Positions 1 to 7,628 of a stretch of DNA of 44,169 bases are shown one piece after another. A model generated the notes under the pieces. It did no database searches. It had not been told where the DNA came from and saw only the letters and a list, made by a program, of their open reading frames with translations. Positions within the stretch are counted from its first letter, which is position 1. The number at the start of each line of letters is the position of its first letter. The position numbers and the translations under genes were made by a program. The DNA is taken from contig JAGBCQ010000015.1 of the NCBI GenBank assembly GCA_017937925.1, positions 1-44,169 of the forward strand, read 5' to 3'. Origin of the DNA: Paraprevotella sp. (GTDB lineage Bacteria > Bacteroidota > Bacteroidia > Bacteroidales > Bacteroidaceae).

Positions 1-123
1 TCCAAATGCTGCTGGTATGCTACGGTGCTCCCAAGTTACGAAATCCCCATTAGGGATGTCCTGTGCCATTACCTGTATTGAAAGCAGTGCAATGAACATA
101 ATAAAAAACAATTTAACTTTCAT
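1..123 (-). CDS. secreted protein, N-terminal part (runs off the window)
   Basis: Reading the minus strand from the ATG at 123-121 gives 41 residues before the window edge. They begin with a classical signal peptide (MKVKLF, a hydrophobic stretch, then VMAQ) and continue as a mature start DIPNGDFVTWE. The cleavage A-x-A-like site before Gln is clear. A mature start of the form xIPNGDFexW is, from memory, common in Bacteroidetes surface beta-sandwich proteins such as PCMD-domain proteins, but 20 mature residues are too few to assign a family. A structured leader (182-272) lies directly upstream. Function unknown. Confidence 0.75.
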   Translation of the reverse strand, partial: MKVKLFFIMFIALLSIQVMAQDIPNGDFVTWEHRSIPAAFG

Positions 124-181
124 AATTGTAAATTTTTAATTGGTTTATAAATAAGAAAATGATATCAATTGTCTATGTCCT

Positions 182-272
182 CGGTGCCGTAGCATCAGTT
201 TCAATATCGCATCATTATACACCAAATGGGATTTAATCCCATTCGTCTCTTTCCAAGAGATGAGCAGCACCG
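182..272 (-). promoter_or_regulatory. structured 5' leader of the secreted-protein gene (three-way-junction candidate)
   Basis: On the minus strand a closing helix CGGTGC (272-267) with GCACCG (187-182) encloses two hairpins. One is TCTCTT with AAGAGA (246-251/255-260, three-base loop); the other is a 7-bp stem (225-231/237-243, five-base loop). The segment ends about 60 bases before the ATG at 123. A poor promoter (TTTG at 310-313) would place the transcript start close to the closing helix. The fold is visible, but it matches no riboswitch class I recognise, so a regulatory role is inference. Confidence 0.3.
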
Positions 273-372
273 CGAACCAATAAAATAATTAATTGTGTTT
301 CATACGCTACAAAAGTTTTAGTGCTTACCACTTCTCCCTGCGTCAGCGGTTATAATATAATAAGGTATGGAA

Positions 373-410
373 CAAAAAAGACGTGGGAGAAACTTTCGTG
401 CTTATCCCAC
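373..410 (-). terminator. intrinsic terminator of the 6S-like RNA
   Basis: Minus-strand hairpin GTGGGA...TCCCAC (383-388/405-410), extended by two more pairs after one mismatch. It is followed after GTC by a run of six T (plus-strand A at 373-379). The orientation supports a minus-strand transcript arriving from about 690. Its right arm overlaps the base of the rod structure, so rod and terminator compete partly for the same bases. Confidence 0.6.
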
Positions 411-690
411 TATATCAGGCCTTCGCATTGCCTACGCACGAGATAAGCAACTTAGCCAGCCCACGCCATTGCGTATTATAGGAAGTATACATCAATCCCA
501 ATCGGATTGATGGCATACGGATATAATACACCCAACGCGGACGCTTCGTTGCGGTATCTTCTGTGCGTACTCAAAGTTGCGAAGTTTGATATAGTAGAAG
601 ATAACGTTTTGAAAACGTCCTTTAATGCCCCTCTCAGGGCATTGTCCATCGATGTTTTAACCAACGCCCGCCCCTCCGGGTAGGCTGAGT
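373..690 (-). ncRNA. rod-shaped structured RNA, 6S RNA candidate
   Basis: A protein-free 635-base gap holds a long set of nested helices, read on the minus strand. Paired segments are: 402-406/600-604, 410-417/587-594 (8 bp), 421-427/578-584 (7), 433-439/563-569 (7), 441-445/555-559 (5), 447-451/548-552 (5). A large open bubble follows (452-472 against 530-547), then 473-480/522-529 (8), 485-488/515-518 (4) and 490-498/504-512 (9) closed by a 5-base loop. Closing stem, central bubble and apical stem over about 200 bases is the architecture known for 6S RNA, which binds RNA polymerase by mimicking an open promoter. A perfect -7 element lies at 696-703 and a terminator at 373-410. The 5' 85 bases carry an extra hairpin (624-630/637-643). 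No tmRNA or RNase P signature motif was found. The identity as 6S is inferred from shape only. Confidence 0.5.
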
Positions 691-695
691 TATTG

Positions 696-703
696 CAAAG
701 ATA
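696..703 (-). promoter_or_regulatory. -7 element TATCTTTG for the structured RNA
   Basis: TATCTTTG on the minus strand (plus CAAAGATA) matches the Bacteroidetes -7 consensus TAnnTTTG exactly and points leftward into the gene-free region. No good -33 TTTG lies 19-21 bases upstream. The predicted start is near 689. Confidence 0.5.
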
Positions 704-758
704 GTGTAATTTATTGGTGCGTGATAAAAAAAGTGGGAAAAATATCTCTGCCGGTGTC

Positions 759-2633
759 TTACTCTTTCCGAAGCACAGCCACATAGCCACCACGCGGTAG
801 CGTCTTGATTTGAGTGGAAAGATCGTCGGGAGAAACTTTGTTTAGATTCTGAATATCCCATGCCTTTGTTTCGCCCTCTTTGTTAGCATAGGTGGTAACG
901 CTCCATTCGCCACCGCCAAGAAAAGTCCAATCAATGTGTAGCGTTTGTGGTTCGTTCAGTCCGTTAAGAACAGCTACATACCAAGTATTACCCGAGCGTC
1001 GTGCTATGGCTACCGATTTACTCGGATAGCCACCCAATAGTTTAGTGTCGTCCCATACCACAGGCAAGTCCGAAATGAATGAGCGGACCGCTTGTGGTTG
1101 TGCGGTGAAACCTTCCGGGCGATCGGCCAAATGTTGCAGAGCCGACTCAAAGACAACGAGCAGTGACAATTCGTGAGCGTCCGACGTGATGTGCGGATGT
1201 TGCGAGTCAGTGAAAGCGCAAGGCGTGTAGTCCATCGGACCAATCGCGTTGCGTGTAAAGGGCAGTGTGCAGTTGTGCCAAGCTGCGTTGTTGGTCAGAG
1301 TCCCGTTGTTGTTATACCATTCCGCGCCATAAACAGCTTCCGAACTCATGAAGTTAGGATAGGTACGTTGCCATCCTCGTGGAATGGTGCCACCATGGAA
1401 ATTGACCATCAAACCATGTTTGGCAGCATCTTCAAGGATGTCAATGTAATAGTTTATCATCCCGATGCTGTCGGCTCCGAAGAAGTCCACTTTAATGCCT
1501 TTTACACCTTGTTCCTTAAGCCAACGAAATTCCTTATCTCTATTATCGGTATGGTTCAAACGATAAAGCGGGGTAGGTCCACACCATGCTGTAGAGGAGT
1601 TGTACCAAATTATTGGTTCAACGCCTTTGCTATGGCTATATGCCAAGGCGTCGTTGATGTTACCACCATTGCGCATTTTGTCCCAATCAGCGTCAATCAA
1701 CACGTATGGCAGTTTGAAATTGTGTGCGAAGTCGATATATTTCTTTACCACCTGATAGTCCTCCGAACCATGATTGTATGCCCAATAAATCCATGACACC
1801 ATGCCCGGTTCAATCCAAGATGTATCAGTTAATGCGCAAGGCTCGCTCACGTCGGTAATCAAGGTCGTTTCAACGATGTCTGCCAACGAGCCTATGGCAG
1901 CGATGCGCCATGGCGAGTACCATTGTGATGTGCAAGTTTGCTGCCTATCGATAAGTTCTACTTCATAAACCGACGCTTCGTTCTTATTCGACAAGAACGC
2001 ACCGCAATTGCCTCTCAGAACGTTGGCTTCGGAAAGTAGAACAAATGTGGAATCGGTAGTCTCAAACAGCGCCGGAAAGCTCCACTGTCGTGTCTTGTTG
2101 TTGGCAATGCCGTCGGTGTTGGGATTATAGAAACCTTCGTAGCCTAAGGAGTAGGCTTGTGTCCAACGGTGAATGTCTGGTGCGAATACGAATTTGGTTC
2201 TTTCGTTGGTCACTACAATACCTTTTTCAGCTTGTGGAAAGTGATAGCGGAACGCCACACCGTCATTATAGACGCGCAGAATAAGGTTCAACCTTACATT
2301 GTCGGCATTCTTGAAGTGATAGATACGTTCGTTTGCCTCATTGTGGCAGTGTTTGCGCTTACCGCTCGTCATCACGTAATCGTTCACAATCTTAGTCCTT
2401 CCGGAGCGTGATATAAACGTAAAAGGGGCGTTGTCAGCGGATAGGTTCATGCCAATGTCAGTAATCTTCATGACCTCCTTATAAGTATTGCCTGTCTTGA
2501 AGGTAACTGTAAACTCGTTGTTGTCGCTATGTTCTACAGCTATGTTCTTGTTGGGCGACGTATGCAGGTTTCTATGTGTTTGGCATGATACACACAGAAC
2601 GAGCAAAAGGAGTAGGGAGGTCTTGAATTTCAT
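759..2633 (-). CDS. GH97 family glycoside hydrolase, lipoprotein (retaining type, alpha-galactosidase-like)
   Basis: A 624-residue protein with a lipoprotein signal (LCVSC, Cys17), so probably anchored in the envelope, followed by the GH97 layout. There is an N-terminal beta-sandwich (about 30-275), a (beta/alpha)8 catalytic barrel (about 276-530) containing VSWIYWAYNHG and VLIDADWD, and a small C-terminal beta domain (about 535-624). GIKVDFFG places an Asp at 383 where retaining GH97 enzymes carry the nucleophile, and SSEAVYGAEW gives Glu432 as candidate acid/base. SusB-type inverting alpha-glucosidases lack that Asp. The likely activity is therefore alpha-galactosidase or a related retaining activity, but substrate is not proven. 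It ends the aguA-aguB-glnN run, 12 bases behind glnN. No SusC/SusD pair is nearby, so this is not a classical polysaccharide utilization locus within the window. Confidence 0.88.
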   Translation of the reverse strand: MKFKTSLLLLLVLCVSCQTHRNLHTSPNKNIAVEHSDNNEFTVTFKTGNTYKEVMKITDIGMNLSADNAPFTFISRSGRTKIVNDYVMTSGKRKHCHNEANERIYHFKNADNVRLNLILRVYNDGVAFRYHFPQAEKGIVVTNERTKFVFAPDIHRWTQAYSLGYEGFYNPNTDGIANNKTRQWSFPALFETTDSTFVLLSEANVLRGNCGAFLSNKNEASVYEVELIDRQQTCTSQWYSPWRIAAIGSLADIVETTLITDVSEPCALTDTSWIEPGMVSWIYWAYNHGSEDYQVVKKYIDFAHNFKLPYVLIDADWDKMRNGGNINDALAYSHSKGVEPIIWYNSSTAWCGPTPLYRLNHTDNRDKEFRWLKEQGVKGIKVDFFGADSIGMINYYIDILEDAAKHGLMVNFHGGTIPRGWQRTYPNFMSSEAVYGAEWYNNNGTLTNNAAWHNCTLPFTRNAIGPMDYTPCAFTDSQHPHITSDAHELSLLVVFESALQHLADRPEGFTAQPQAVRSFISDLPVVWDDTKLLGGYPSKSVAIARRSGNTWYVAVLNGLNEPQTLHIDWTFLGGGEWSVTTYANKEGETKAWDIQNLNKVSPDDLSTQIKTLPRGGYVAVLRKE

Positions 2634-2645
2634 GACTTACTTGTT

Positions 2646-4838
2646 TTATCTAATGAAAAGCAGTTCTCTGTATTTGGGTAACGGCCACATCTCATCATCC
2701 ACAATCAACTCAAGTTTATCCACATGATAACGGATATCCTCAATCATCGGGGCTACGGTGTCGTGGTAGGCGATGGCTCTTTCTCGGATGTCGTCAATGC
2801 GGTTTGCCACCTTGCGGTTCTCAATCATGCGGTCTGTATTTTCGGCGATGAACTTGGTGTGTTCAGATATTCTCTTGATTAAGTCGATGTTCTGTTCGTT
2901 GAGTTGTTGCGCCACATCGGTAGGGAAGATGGCTTGGATTTTATGAACGTTATCAATGAGCGTGCTTTGGTAGCGTGTGGCTACGGGGATGATGTGGTTC
3001 ATGCACATATCGCCGAAGATGCGGGCTTCAATCTGTACCTTTTTAGTATAGGTTTCCCATTTGATTTCGTTGCGTGCCTCAATCTCGTAACGTTTGAAGA
3101 CGTTGGTCTGTTCAAACATATTAACGCTACGCTCGTCCAAATAACGGTCGAAGATAAGCGGACAACTGCGCTCGGTGTCAAGTCCTCTGCGTTCGGCTTC
3201 CTCTTGCCACTCCTTTGAGTAACCATTACCATCAAAACGAATAGGTTTGCAGGTCTTGATGTCTTCGCGAATCACTTGAAGAATGGCTTTTGTCTTGTCC
3301 GTACCATTTGCAATGAGCATATCGACACGCTGTTTGAAGTTGGTGAGAGCTTCAGCTACCGCAGCGTTCAAGGCTATCATGGCAGCTGCGCTGTTGGCTT
3401 GTGCGCCAACGGCACGGAACTCAAAACGATTACCGATGAAAGCGAACGGCGAAGTACGGTTGCGGTCGGTGTTGTCAATCAACAACTCAGGTATTTGCGG
3501 GATGTCCAACTGTATGCTGTGCTTACCGCCCACGTTGGTCAATTCTTCTTCAGTGGAATTCTCCAAGTGGTCGAGCAGGTCGCTCAACTGTTGTCCGAGG
3601 AAAGACGAAATGATGTTGGGTGGTGCTTCGTAGCCTCCCAAACGGTGGGCATTGGTGGCACTCATGATGGATGCTTTGAGCAGTCCGTTATGACGGTGAA
3701 CAGCCATCAACGTCTCCACGATGAACGTGATGAATCGTAAGTTGTCCGTCGGAGTCTTTCCGGGAGCATGGAGCAATATGCCGGTGTCGGTTGCCAATGA
3801 CCAATTGTTGTGCTTACCGGAACCGTTGATGCCCGCAAAAGGTTTTTCATGTAGCAAGCAACGGAATCCGTGTTTACGTGCGATTCTTGTCATGAGCGAC
3901 ATCAGCAGCATATTATGGTCGATAGCGAGGTTCATCTCCTCGTAAATCGGTGCTAACTCAAATTGGTTGGGCGCAGCCTCGTTGTGGCGGGTTTTACATG
4001 GGATGCCCAACTCCAAAGCCTGAATTTCCAAATCCTTCATGAACTCAGCGACACGTCCGGGTATGGAACCAAAGTAATGGTCGTCCATTTGCTGACTCTT
4101 TGCAGAGTCATGTCCCATGAGGGTGCGCCCTGTCATTAACAAGTCAGGACGAGCGGCGTACAATCCTTCGTCAACAAGGAAGTATTCCTGTTCCCAACCT
4201 AAATTGGTAATGACCTTCTTAACGTCGGGGTAGAAGTAGTGGCAAACGTCCGTCGCAGCCTTGTTCAAGGCATGCAGGGATTTTTTTAAAGGTGCTTTGT
4301 AGTCCAAAGCCTCTCCCGTATATGCAATAAAGATAGTAGGAATCATCAGCGTGTCGCCAATGACAAAGACGGGTGATGCAGGGTCCCATGCCGAATAACC
4401 GCGCGCCTCAAAGGTAGAACGTATGCCACCATTGGGAAAAGACGACGCGTCCGGTTCCTGTTGTACCAATTGTTTGCCGGAGAAGACTTCAATCATACCG
4501 CCTTGGTGGTCGTGTTCAACAAAGGCGTCGTGTTTCTCTGCCGTTCCTTCGGTGAGAGGTTGAAACCAATGTGTGCAGTGGGTAACGCCTAACCCCATAG
4601 CCCAACGTTTCATACCGTCGGCTACGATATCGGCTGTTTTAAGGTCTAAGGTGGCGCCGTTATCTATTACGTCGCACATCTTCTCGAAAACGTCAGAAGG
4701 CAGGTATTCCTGCATCTTCTTGCGAGTGAATACATATTTTGCAAAGAAGTCGGAAGGTCTTTCCTTTGGCGAAGGGACCTCAATGGCCTTTTTCTTGAAA
4801 GCTTCGCCTACGACTTCGAATCTTAATGACGATGACAT
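2646..4838 (-). CDS. glnN: glutamine synthetase type III
   Basis: Makes glutamine from glutamate, ammonia and ATP in the cytosol. The length of 730 residues is typical of GSIII and far above GSI/GSII. Class motifs seen include an N-terminal block with FEARGYSAWDP, the Glu-rich NLGWEQEYFLVD, the ATP/ammonia region KHNNWSLATDTG, ATNAHRLGGYEAPP and NRTSPFAFIGNRFEFRA. A helical C-terminal tail (about 600-730) is characteristic of the class. It lies 27 bases after aguB and 12 before the GH97 gene on the same strand, which suggests co-transcription. Two upstream enzymes release ammonia from agmatine, and this enzyme would capture it. Confidence 0.97.
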   Translation of the reverse strand: MSSSLRFEVVGEAFKKKAIEVPSPKERPSDFFAKYVFTRKKMQEYLPSDVFEKMCDVIDNGATLDLKTADIVADGMKRWAMGLGVTHCTHWFQPLTEGTAEKHDAFVEHDHQGGMIEVFSGKQLVQQEPDASSFPNGGIRSTFEARGYSAWDPASPVFVIGDTLMIPTIFIAYTGEALDYKAPLKKSLHALNKAATDVCHYFYPDVKKVITNLGWEQEYFLVDEGLYAARPDLLMTGRTLMGHDSAKSQQMDDHYFGSIPGRVAEFMKDLEIQALELGIPCKTRHNEAAPNQFELAPIYEEMNLAIDHNMLLMSLMTRIARKHGFRCLLHEKPFAGINGSGKHNNWSLATDTGILLHAPGKTPTDNLRFITFIVETLMAVHRHNGLLKASIMSATNAHRLGGYEAPPNIISSFLGQQLSDLLDHLENSTEEELTNVGGKHSIQLDIPQIPELLIDNTDRNRTSPFAFIGNRFEFRAVGAQANSAAAMIALNAAVAEALTNFKQRVDMLIANGTDKTKAILQVIREDIKTCKPIRFDGNGYSKEWQEEAERRGLDTERSCPLIFDRYLDERSVNMFEQTNVFKRYEIEARNEIKWETYTKKVQIEARIFGDMCMNHIIPVATRYQSTLIDNVHKIQAIFPTDVAQQLNEQNIDLIKRISEHTKFIAENTDRMIENRKVANRIDDIRERAIAYHDTVAPMIEDIRYHVDKLELIVDDEMWPLPKYRELLFIR

Positions 4839-4865
4839 AATTTATTTCTGTGTTTGTGTGTTTGT

Positions 4866-5750
4866 TTAATCTATGAACCGGCGAGATAGTGGTGCGAACT
4901 CCTCAATGCGTCTGTCTCTAAGGAAGGGCCACCAGCGTCGCACGTTCTCAGAGCGTTCCATATCAATTTCTACCACCATGTTCTGTGGAGTGTCCTTATC
5001 GGCACGTGCGAGTATTTCGCCTTGCGGTCCGGCTACGAAACTGCTGCCCCAGAATTGAATACCATTTGTCTGACCGGAAGGATCGGGTTCATGTCCTACA
5101 CGATTGACGGCAATGACCGGCAATCCATTGGCCACGGCATGACCGCGTTGTACTGTTGTCCATGCTTCGCGTTGGCGTTCTTGTTCTTCAGGTGTGTCGC
5201 TGCTCTCGTAACCGATGGCAGTGGGGTAGATAAGCAGTTCCGCTCCTTGCAATGCCATGAGGCGTGCGCCTTCCGGATACCATTGGTCCCAACAAACTTG
5301 AACGCCTAATTTCCCCAAGGATGTTTGTATGGGGTGGAACCCCAAATCGCCGGGAGTAAAGTAGAATTTCTCATAATAAGCAGGGTCGTCGGGGATGTGC
5401 ATCTTGCGATAGGTGCCGGCTATGGAGCCGTCTGTGTCGAAGACCACCGCCGTGTTGTGATACAGTCCTGCGGCTCTGCGTTCGAAGAGTGATGTCACCA
5501 ACACAATGCCGAATTGTTTGGCTAATTCTCCGAAGAATCCTGTCGAAGGACCGGGGATAGGTTCTGCCAAATCAAACATGGCAGTGTCTTCTGTCTGACA
5601 GAAGTACAACGAGTTGTGTAATTCTTGCAATACGACGAGTTGTGCGCCTTGTCGGCATACTTCTTCAATGTTTTGTGCCAAACGGAGCATATTACTCTTA
5701 GTGTCGGCGGTATTGCTTTGTTGGATAAGTCCTACTTTTATCTTTTTCAT
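4866..5750 (-). CDS. aguB: N-carbamoylputrescine amidase
   Basis: A 294-residue nitrilase-superfamily enzyme that hydrolyses N-carbamoylputrescine to putrescine, CO2 and ammonia. The Glu-Lys-Cys triad is visible: Glu43 in LQELHNSLYF, Lys116 in YRKMHIPDDP, Cys153 in VQVCWDQWYPEGARL. The segment DDPAYYEKFYFTPGD is typical of this branch rather than of other carbon-nitrogen hydrolases. It follows aguA by 10 bases and completes the second step of the same pathway. The start ATG at 5750 gives the usual N-terminus KKIKVGLIQQ. Confidence 0.95.
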   Translation of the reverse strand: MKKIKVGLIQQSNTADTKSNMLRLAQNIEEVCRQGAQLVVLQELHNSLYFCQTEDTAMFDLAEPIPGPSTGFFGELAKQFGIVLVTSLFERRAAGLYHNTAVVFDTDGSIAGTYRKMHIPDDPAYYEKFYFTPGDLGFHPIQTSLGKLGVQVCWDQWYPEGARLMALQGAELLIYPTAIGYESSDTPEEQERQREAWTTVQRGHAVANGLPVIAVNRVGHEPDPSGQTNGIQFWGSSFVAGPQGEILARADKDTPQNMVVEIDMERSENVRRWWPFLRDRRIEEFAPLSRRFID

Positions 5751-5760
5751 ATCGGAATGA

Positions 5761-6903
5761 TTATTCTTTAGGGGTGTTCAAAACAGATAAAGGGTACTGC
5801 ATGGTGCAACAGTGTAATGAACCGTGTTGCTTGATGAGCGCGCGACAATCAATGCCCACTATCTCATGTTTTGGGAAGGCTTGTTGTAATGCTTTGATGG
5901 CTTGCTCATCGTACAAGGGTTGGTTGTAGGTGGGCATCAGAACAGCCTTGTTGACAACCAAGAAATTAGCATAAGTAGCCGGCAATCGTTCGCCATCCTC
6001 GTCGTACACAGCTTCAGGCATAGGTAATGCTATCAGACGGTAAGGTTCATTCTCTAAGGTGCGGAATGACGTGAGTTGCTCCTCCATCAATCGGAGTTCT
6101 TCGTAATGTTCGTCAGTAGGGTCCTCGCATTTTACGTAGGTTATCGTATTGTTGGGACACAAACGTGCCAAAGTGTCAATATGGCTATCCGTATCGTCGC
6201 CTGCCAAATAACCATGATCGAGCCAAAGAACTTGTTGAGCGTGTAACAACGTCTTGAGACGCGCTTCAATATCGGTACGACTGAGGTACTCGTTTCGATT
6301 GGGCGACAGCAGACATTCGGATGTTGTCAGCAGGGTGCCGCACCCATCACTCTCTATCGAACCGCCTTCAAACACAAAGTCAAGACAATTGTGATAAGTA
6401 CCGTTCAGTAGTCCTGTCTTGAAAAGATGTCGGTTGATTTGGTTGTCCTTATCGGCTGCGAATTTCATGCCCCAACCATTGAAACAAAAGTCTAATAGCA
6501 CGGGACCGTCTGAATCGAGTAGGGTAATGAAGGCATGGTCGCGTGCCCATGTATCGTTGGTGGGACATTCACACCAAATGATGTTCGATAAGAGTTTTGA
6601 CGGCAATCGTTCTTGTAATAACGTTTCTACGTGTTCTCTTTCAGGTGTTACGATGAGCAACGGTTCGCGTGACGCTATTTCGAATGCCATCCTTACGTAA
6701 CATTCAGTAACTTCAGGTAACATATAGTTCCAGTCCGTTTCTTCATGAGGCCACGTCAATTGCACACCACTTTGGGGAAACCATTCCGAAGGCATAAAGC
6801 GACTTCTTATCTCTATGTCTTCCGGTGCTTCCGGCACTTCAAAACGAGCCTGAGTCCAATGTTCTACTATCCCGGAACCGGGTGTTTTGTATTGTACAGC
6901 CAT
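5761..6903 (-). CDS. aguA: agmatine deiminase
   Basis: Converts agmatine to N-carbamoylputrescine and ammonia. 380 residues in the peptidyl-arginine-deiminase fold. Family landmarks are MPSEWFPQSGVQLTWPHEETDW-type N-terminal substrate loop (near 33-54), NDTWARDHAF, FVFEGGSIESDG, a His in LDHGYLAGDDTDSHID, and the catalytic Cys365 in GSLHCCTMQ. It is the first gene of the aguA-aguB-glnN-GH97 run and is preceded by a TATCTTTG element at 6938-6945. An arginine decarboxylase is not in the window, so the agmatine source is unknown. Confidence 0.95.
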   Translation of the reverse strand: MAVQYKTPGSGIVEHWTQARFEVPEAPEDIEIRSRFMPSEWFPQSGVQLTWPHEETDWNYMLPEVTECYVRMAFEIASREPLLIVTPEREHVETLLQERLPSKLLSNIIWCECPTNDTWARDHAFITLLDSDGPVLLDFCFNGWGMKFAADKDNQINRHLFKTGLLNGTYHNCLDFVFEGGSIESDGCGTLLTTSECLLSPNRNEYLSRTDIEARLKTLLHAQQVLWLDHGYLAGDDTDSHIDTLARLCPNNTITYVKCEDPTDEHYEELRLMEEQLTSFRTLENEPYRLIALPMPEAVYDEDGERLPATYANFLVVNKAVLMPTYNQPLYDEQAIKALQQAFPKHEIVGIDCRALIKQHGSLHCCTMQYPLSVLNTPKE

Positions 6904-6937
6904 AATCTGATTTACTTATGTTCGTAAACGAACCTCG

Positions 6938-6945
6938 CAAAGATA
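6938..6945 (-). promoter_or_regulatory. aguA: -7 element for the aguA operon
   Basis: TATCTTTG on the minus strand, 35 bases before the aguA ATG, matches TAnnTTTG exactly. The -33 region is poor. It lies back to back with the promoter of the divergent ABC gene inside a 91-base gap. Confidence 0.6.
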
Positions 6946-6952
6946 CGAATCT

Positions 6953-6986
6953 TTTGTCAATAATGACTTTATTTTTATTAACTTTG
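6953..6986 (+). promoter_or_regulatory. promoter of the fetAB-like operon, giving an almost leaderless mRNA
   Basis: TTTG at 6953-6956, 22 bases, then TAACTTTG at 6979-6986. The ATG is at 6995, only 8 bases after the -7 element, so the transcript would start within a few bases of the start codon. No ribosome binding site fits in between. Confidence 0.6.
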
Positions 6987-6994
6987 TCGCTTAA

Positions 6995-7624
6995 ATGAGC
7001 GAGATATTAAGAATAGAGCGTGCTACGTTGCAACTTGGTGAACGAACGTTGCTTCATGATTTTGACTTGACACTGAATGTAGGCGAATGGGTTTGCATCT
7101 CCGGTGAGTCGGGGTGTGGCAAGACGTCTTTGTTACGTGCGATAATGGGTTTTCTGCCGTTTCAAGCGGGGACGGTTCGTATTCAAGGTACGGAACTTTC
7201 GGCACAGACGGTGGAGCAACTGCGTAAGAAAGTGGCTTATGTCCCGCAAGAACTTTTCCTGCCGGCAGAGAGTGTTGAGGAGATGTTCCGTATCCCGTTC
7301 GGACTAAAGGCAAATAAAGGAAAGAATATCACGAGTGACAAGCGACAAAAAGTGTGGCAGGTGTTGGGCCTGAATGAGGATTTGATGCAGTTGAAAACGA
7401 CTCAATTATCCGGCGGACAGCGTCAGCGCATCTTGTTGTCGATGGCGGTACTTTTGGAAAAGCCATTATTATTGTTGGATGAGCCGACGTCGGCGCTTGA
7501 TGCCGAGAGTGTGGGGCGTGTGGCAGATTTATTAAAAGAAGTAGCAACTGATGCTAGGGCGATACTGACAGTGACGCACAACCATCATCTGATGGACGTT
7601 TGTGATAAACTCATTACGATATAA
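6995..7624 (+). CDS. fetA: ABC transporter ATP-binding protein, FetA/YbbL-like
   Basis: A 209-residue single ATPase domain with Walker A GESGCGKTSLL (about 38-48), Q-loop in VAYVPQELFLPAE, signature LSGGQRQRI and Walker B LLLLDEPTSALD, ending with the switch His in VTHNHH. Its permease partner follows 4 bases later and is of the FetB/YbbM family. The pair is known in E. coli as an iron exporter that protects against oxidative stress. The role in this organism is inferred from pairing and family. Confidence 0.85.
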   Translation: MSEILRIERATLQLGERTLLHDFDLTLNVGEWVCISGESGCGKTSLLRAIMGFLPFQAGTVRIQGTELSAQTVEQLRKKVAYVPQELFLPAESVEEMFRIPFGLKANKGKNITSDKRQKVWQVLGLNEDLMQLKTTQLSGGQRQRILLSMAVLLEKPLLLLDEPTSALDAESVGRVADLLKEVATDARAILTVTHNHHLMDVCDKLITI

Positions 7625-7628
7625 GGAT

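Noticed and set aside
373-690. RNase P RNA or tmRNA
   Set aside because: No GAGGAAAGTCC-like P4 region, no tRNA-like ends or tag reading frame; the shape is a single rod.
476-861. Minus-strand ORFs across the 6S-like region
   Set aside because: They run through the nested helices and into the GH97 3' end; composition is not protein-like and structure explains the conservation better.
2700-2730. TTATCCACA (DnaA-box-like) near the glnN 3' end
   Set aside because: A single copy inside a coding region; no cluster and no AT-rich unwinding element beside it.
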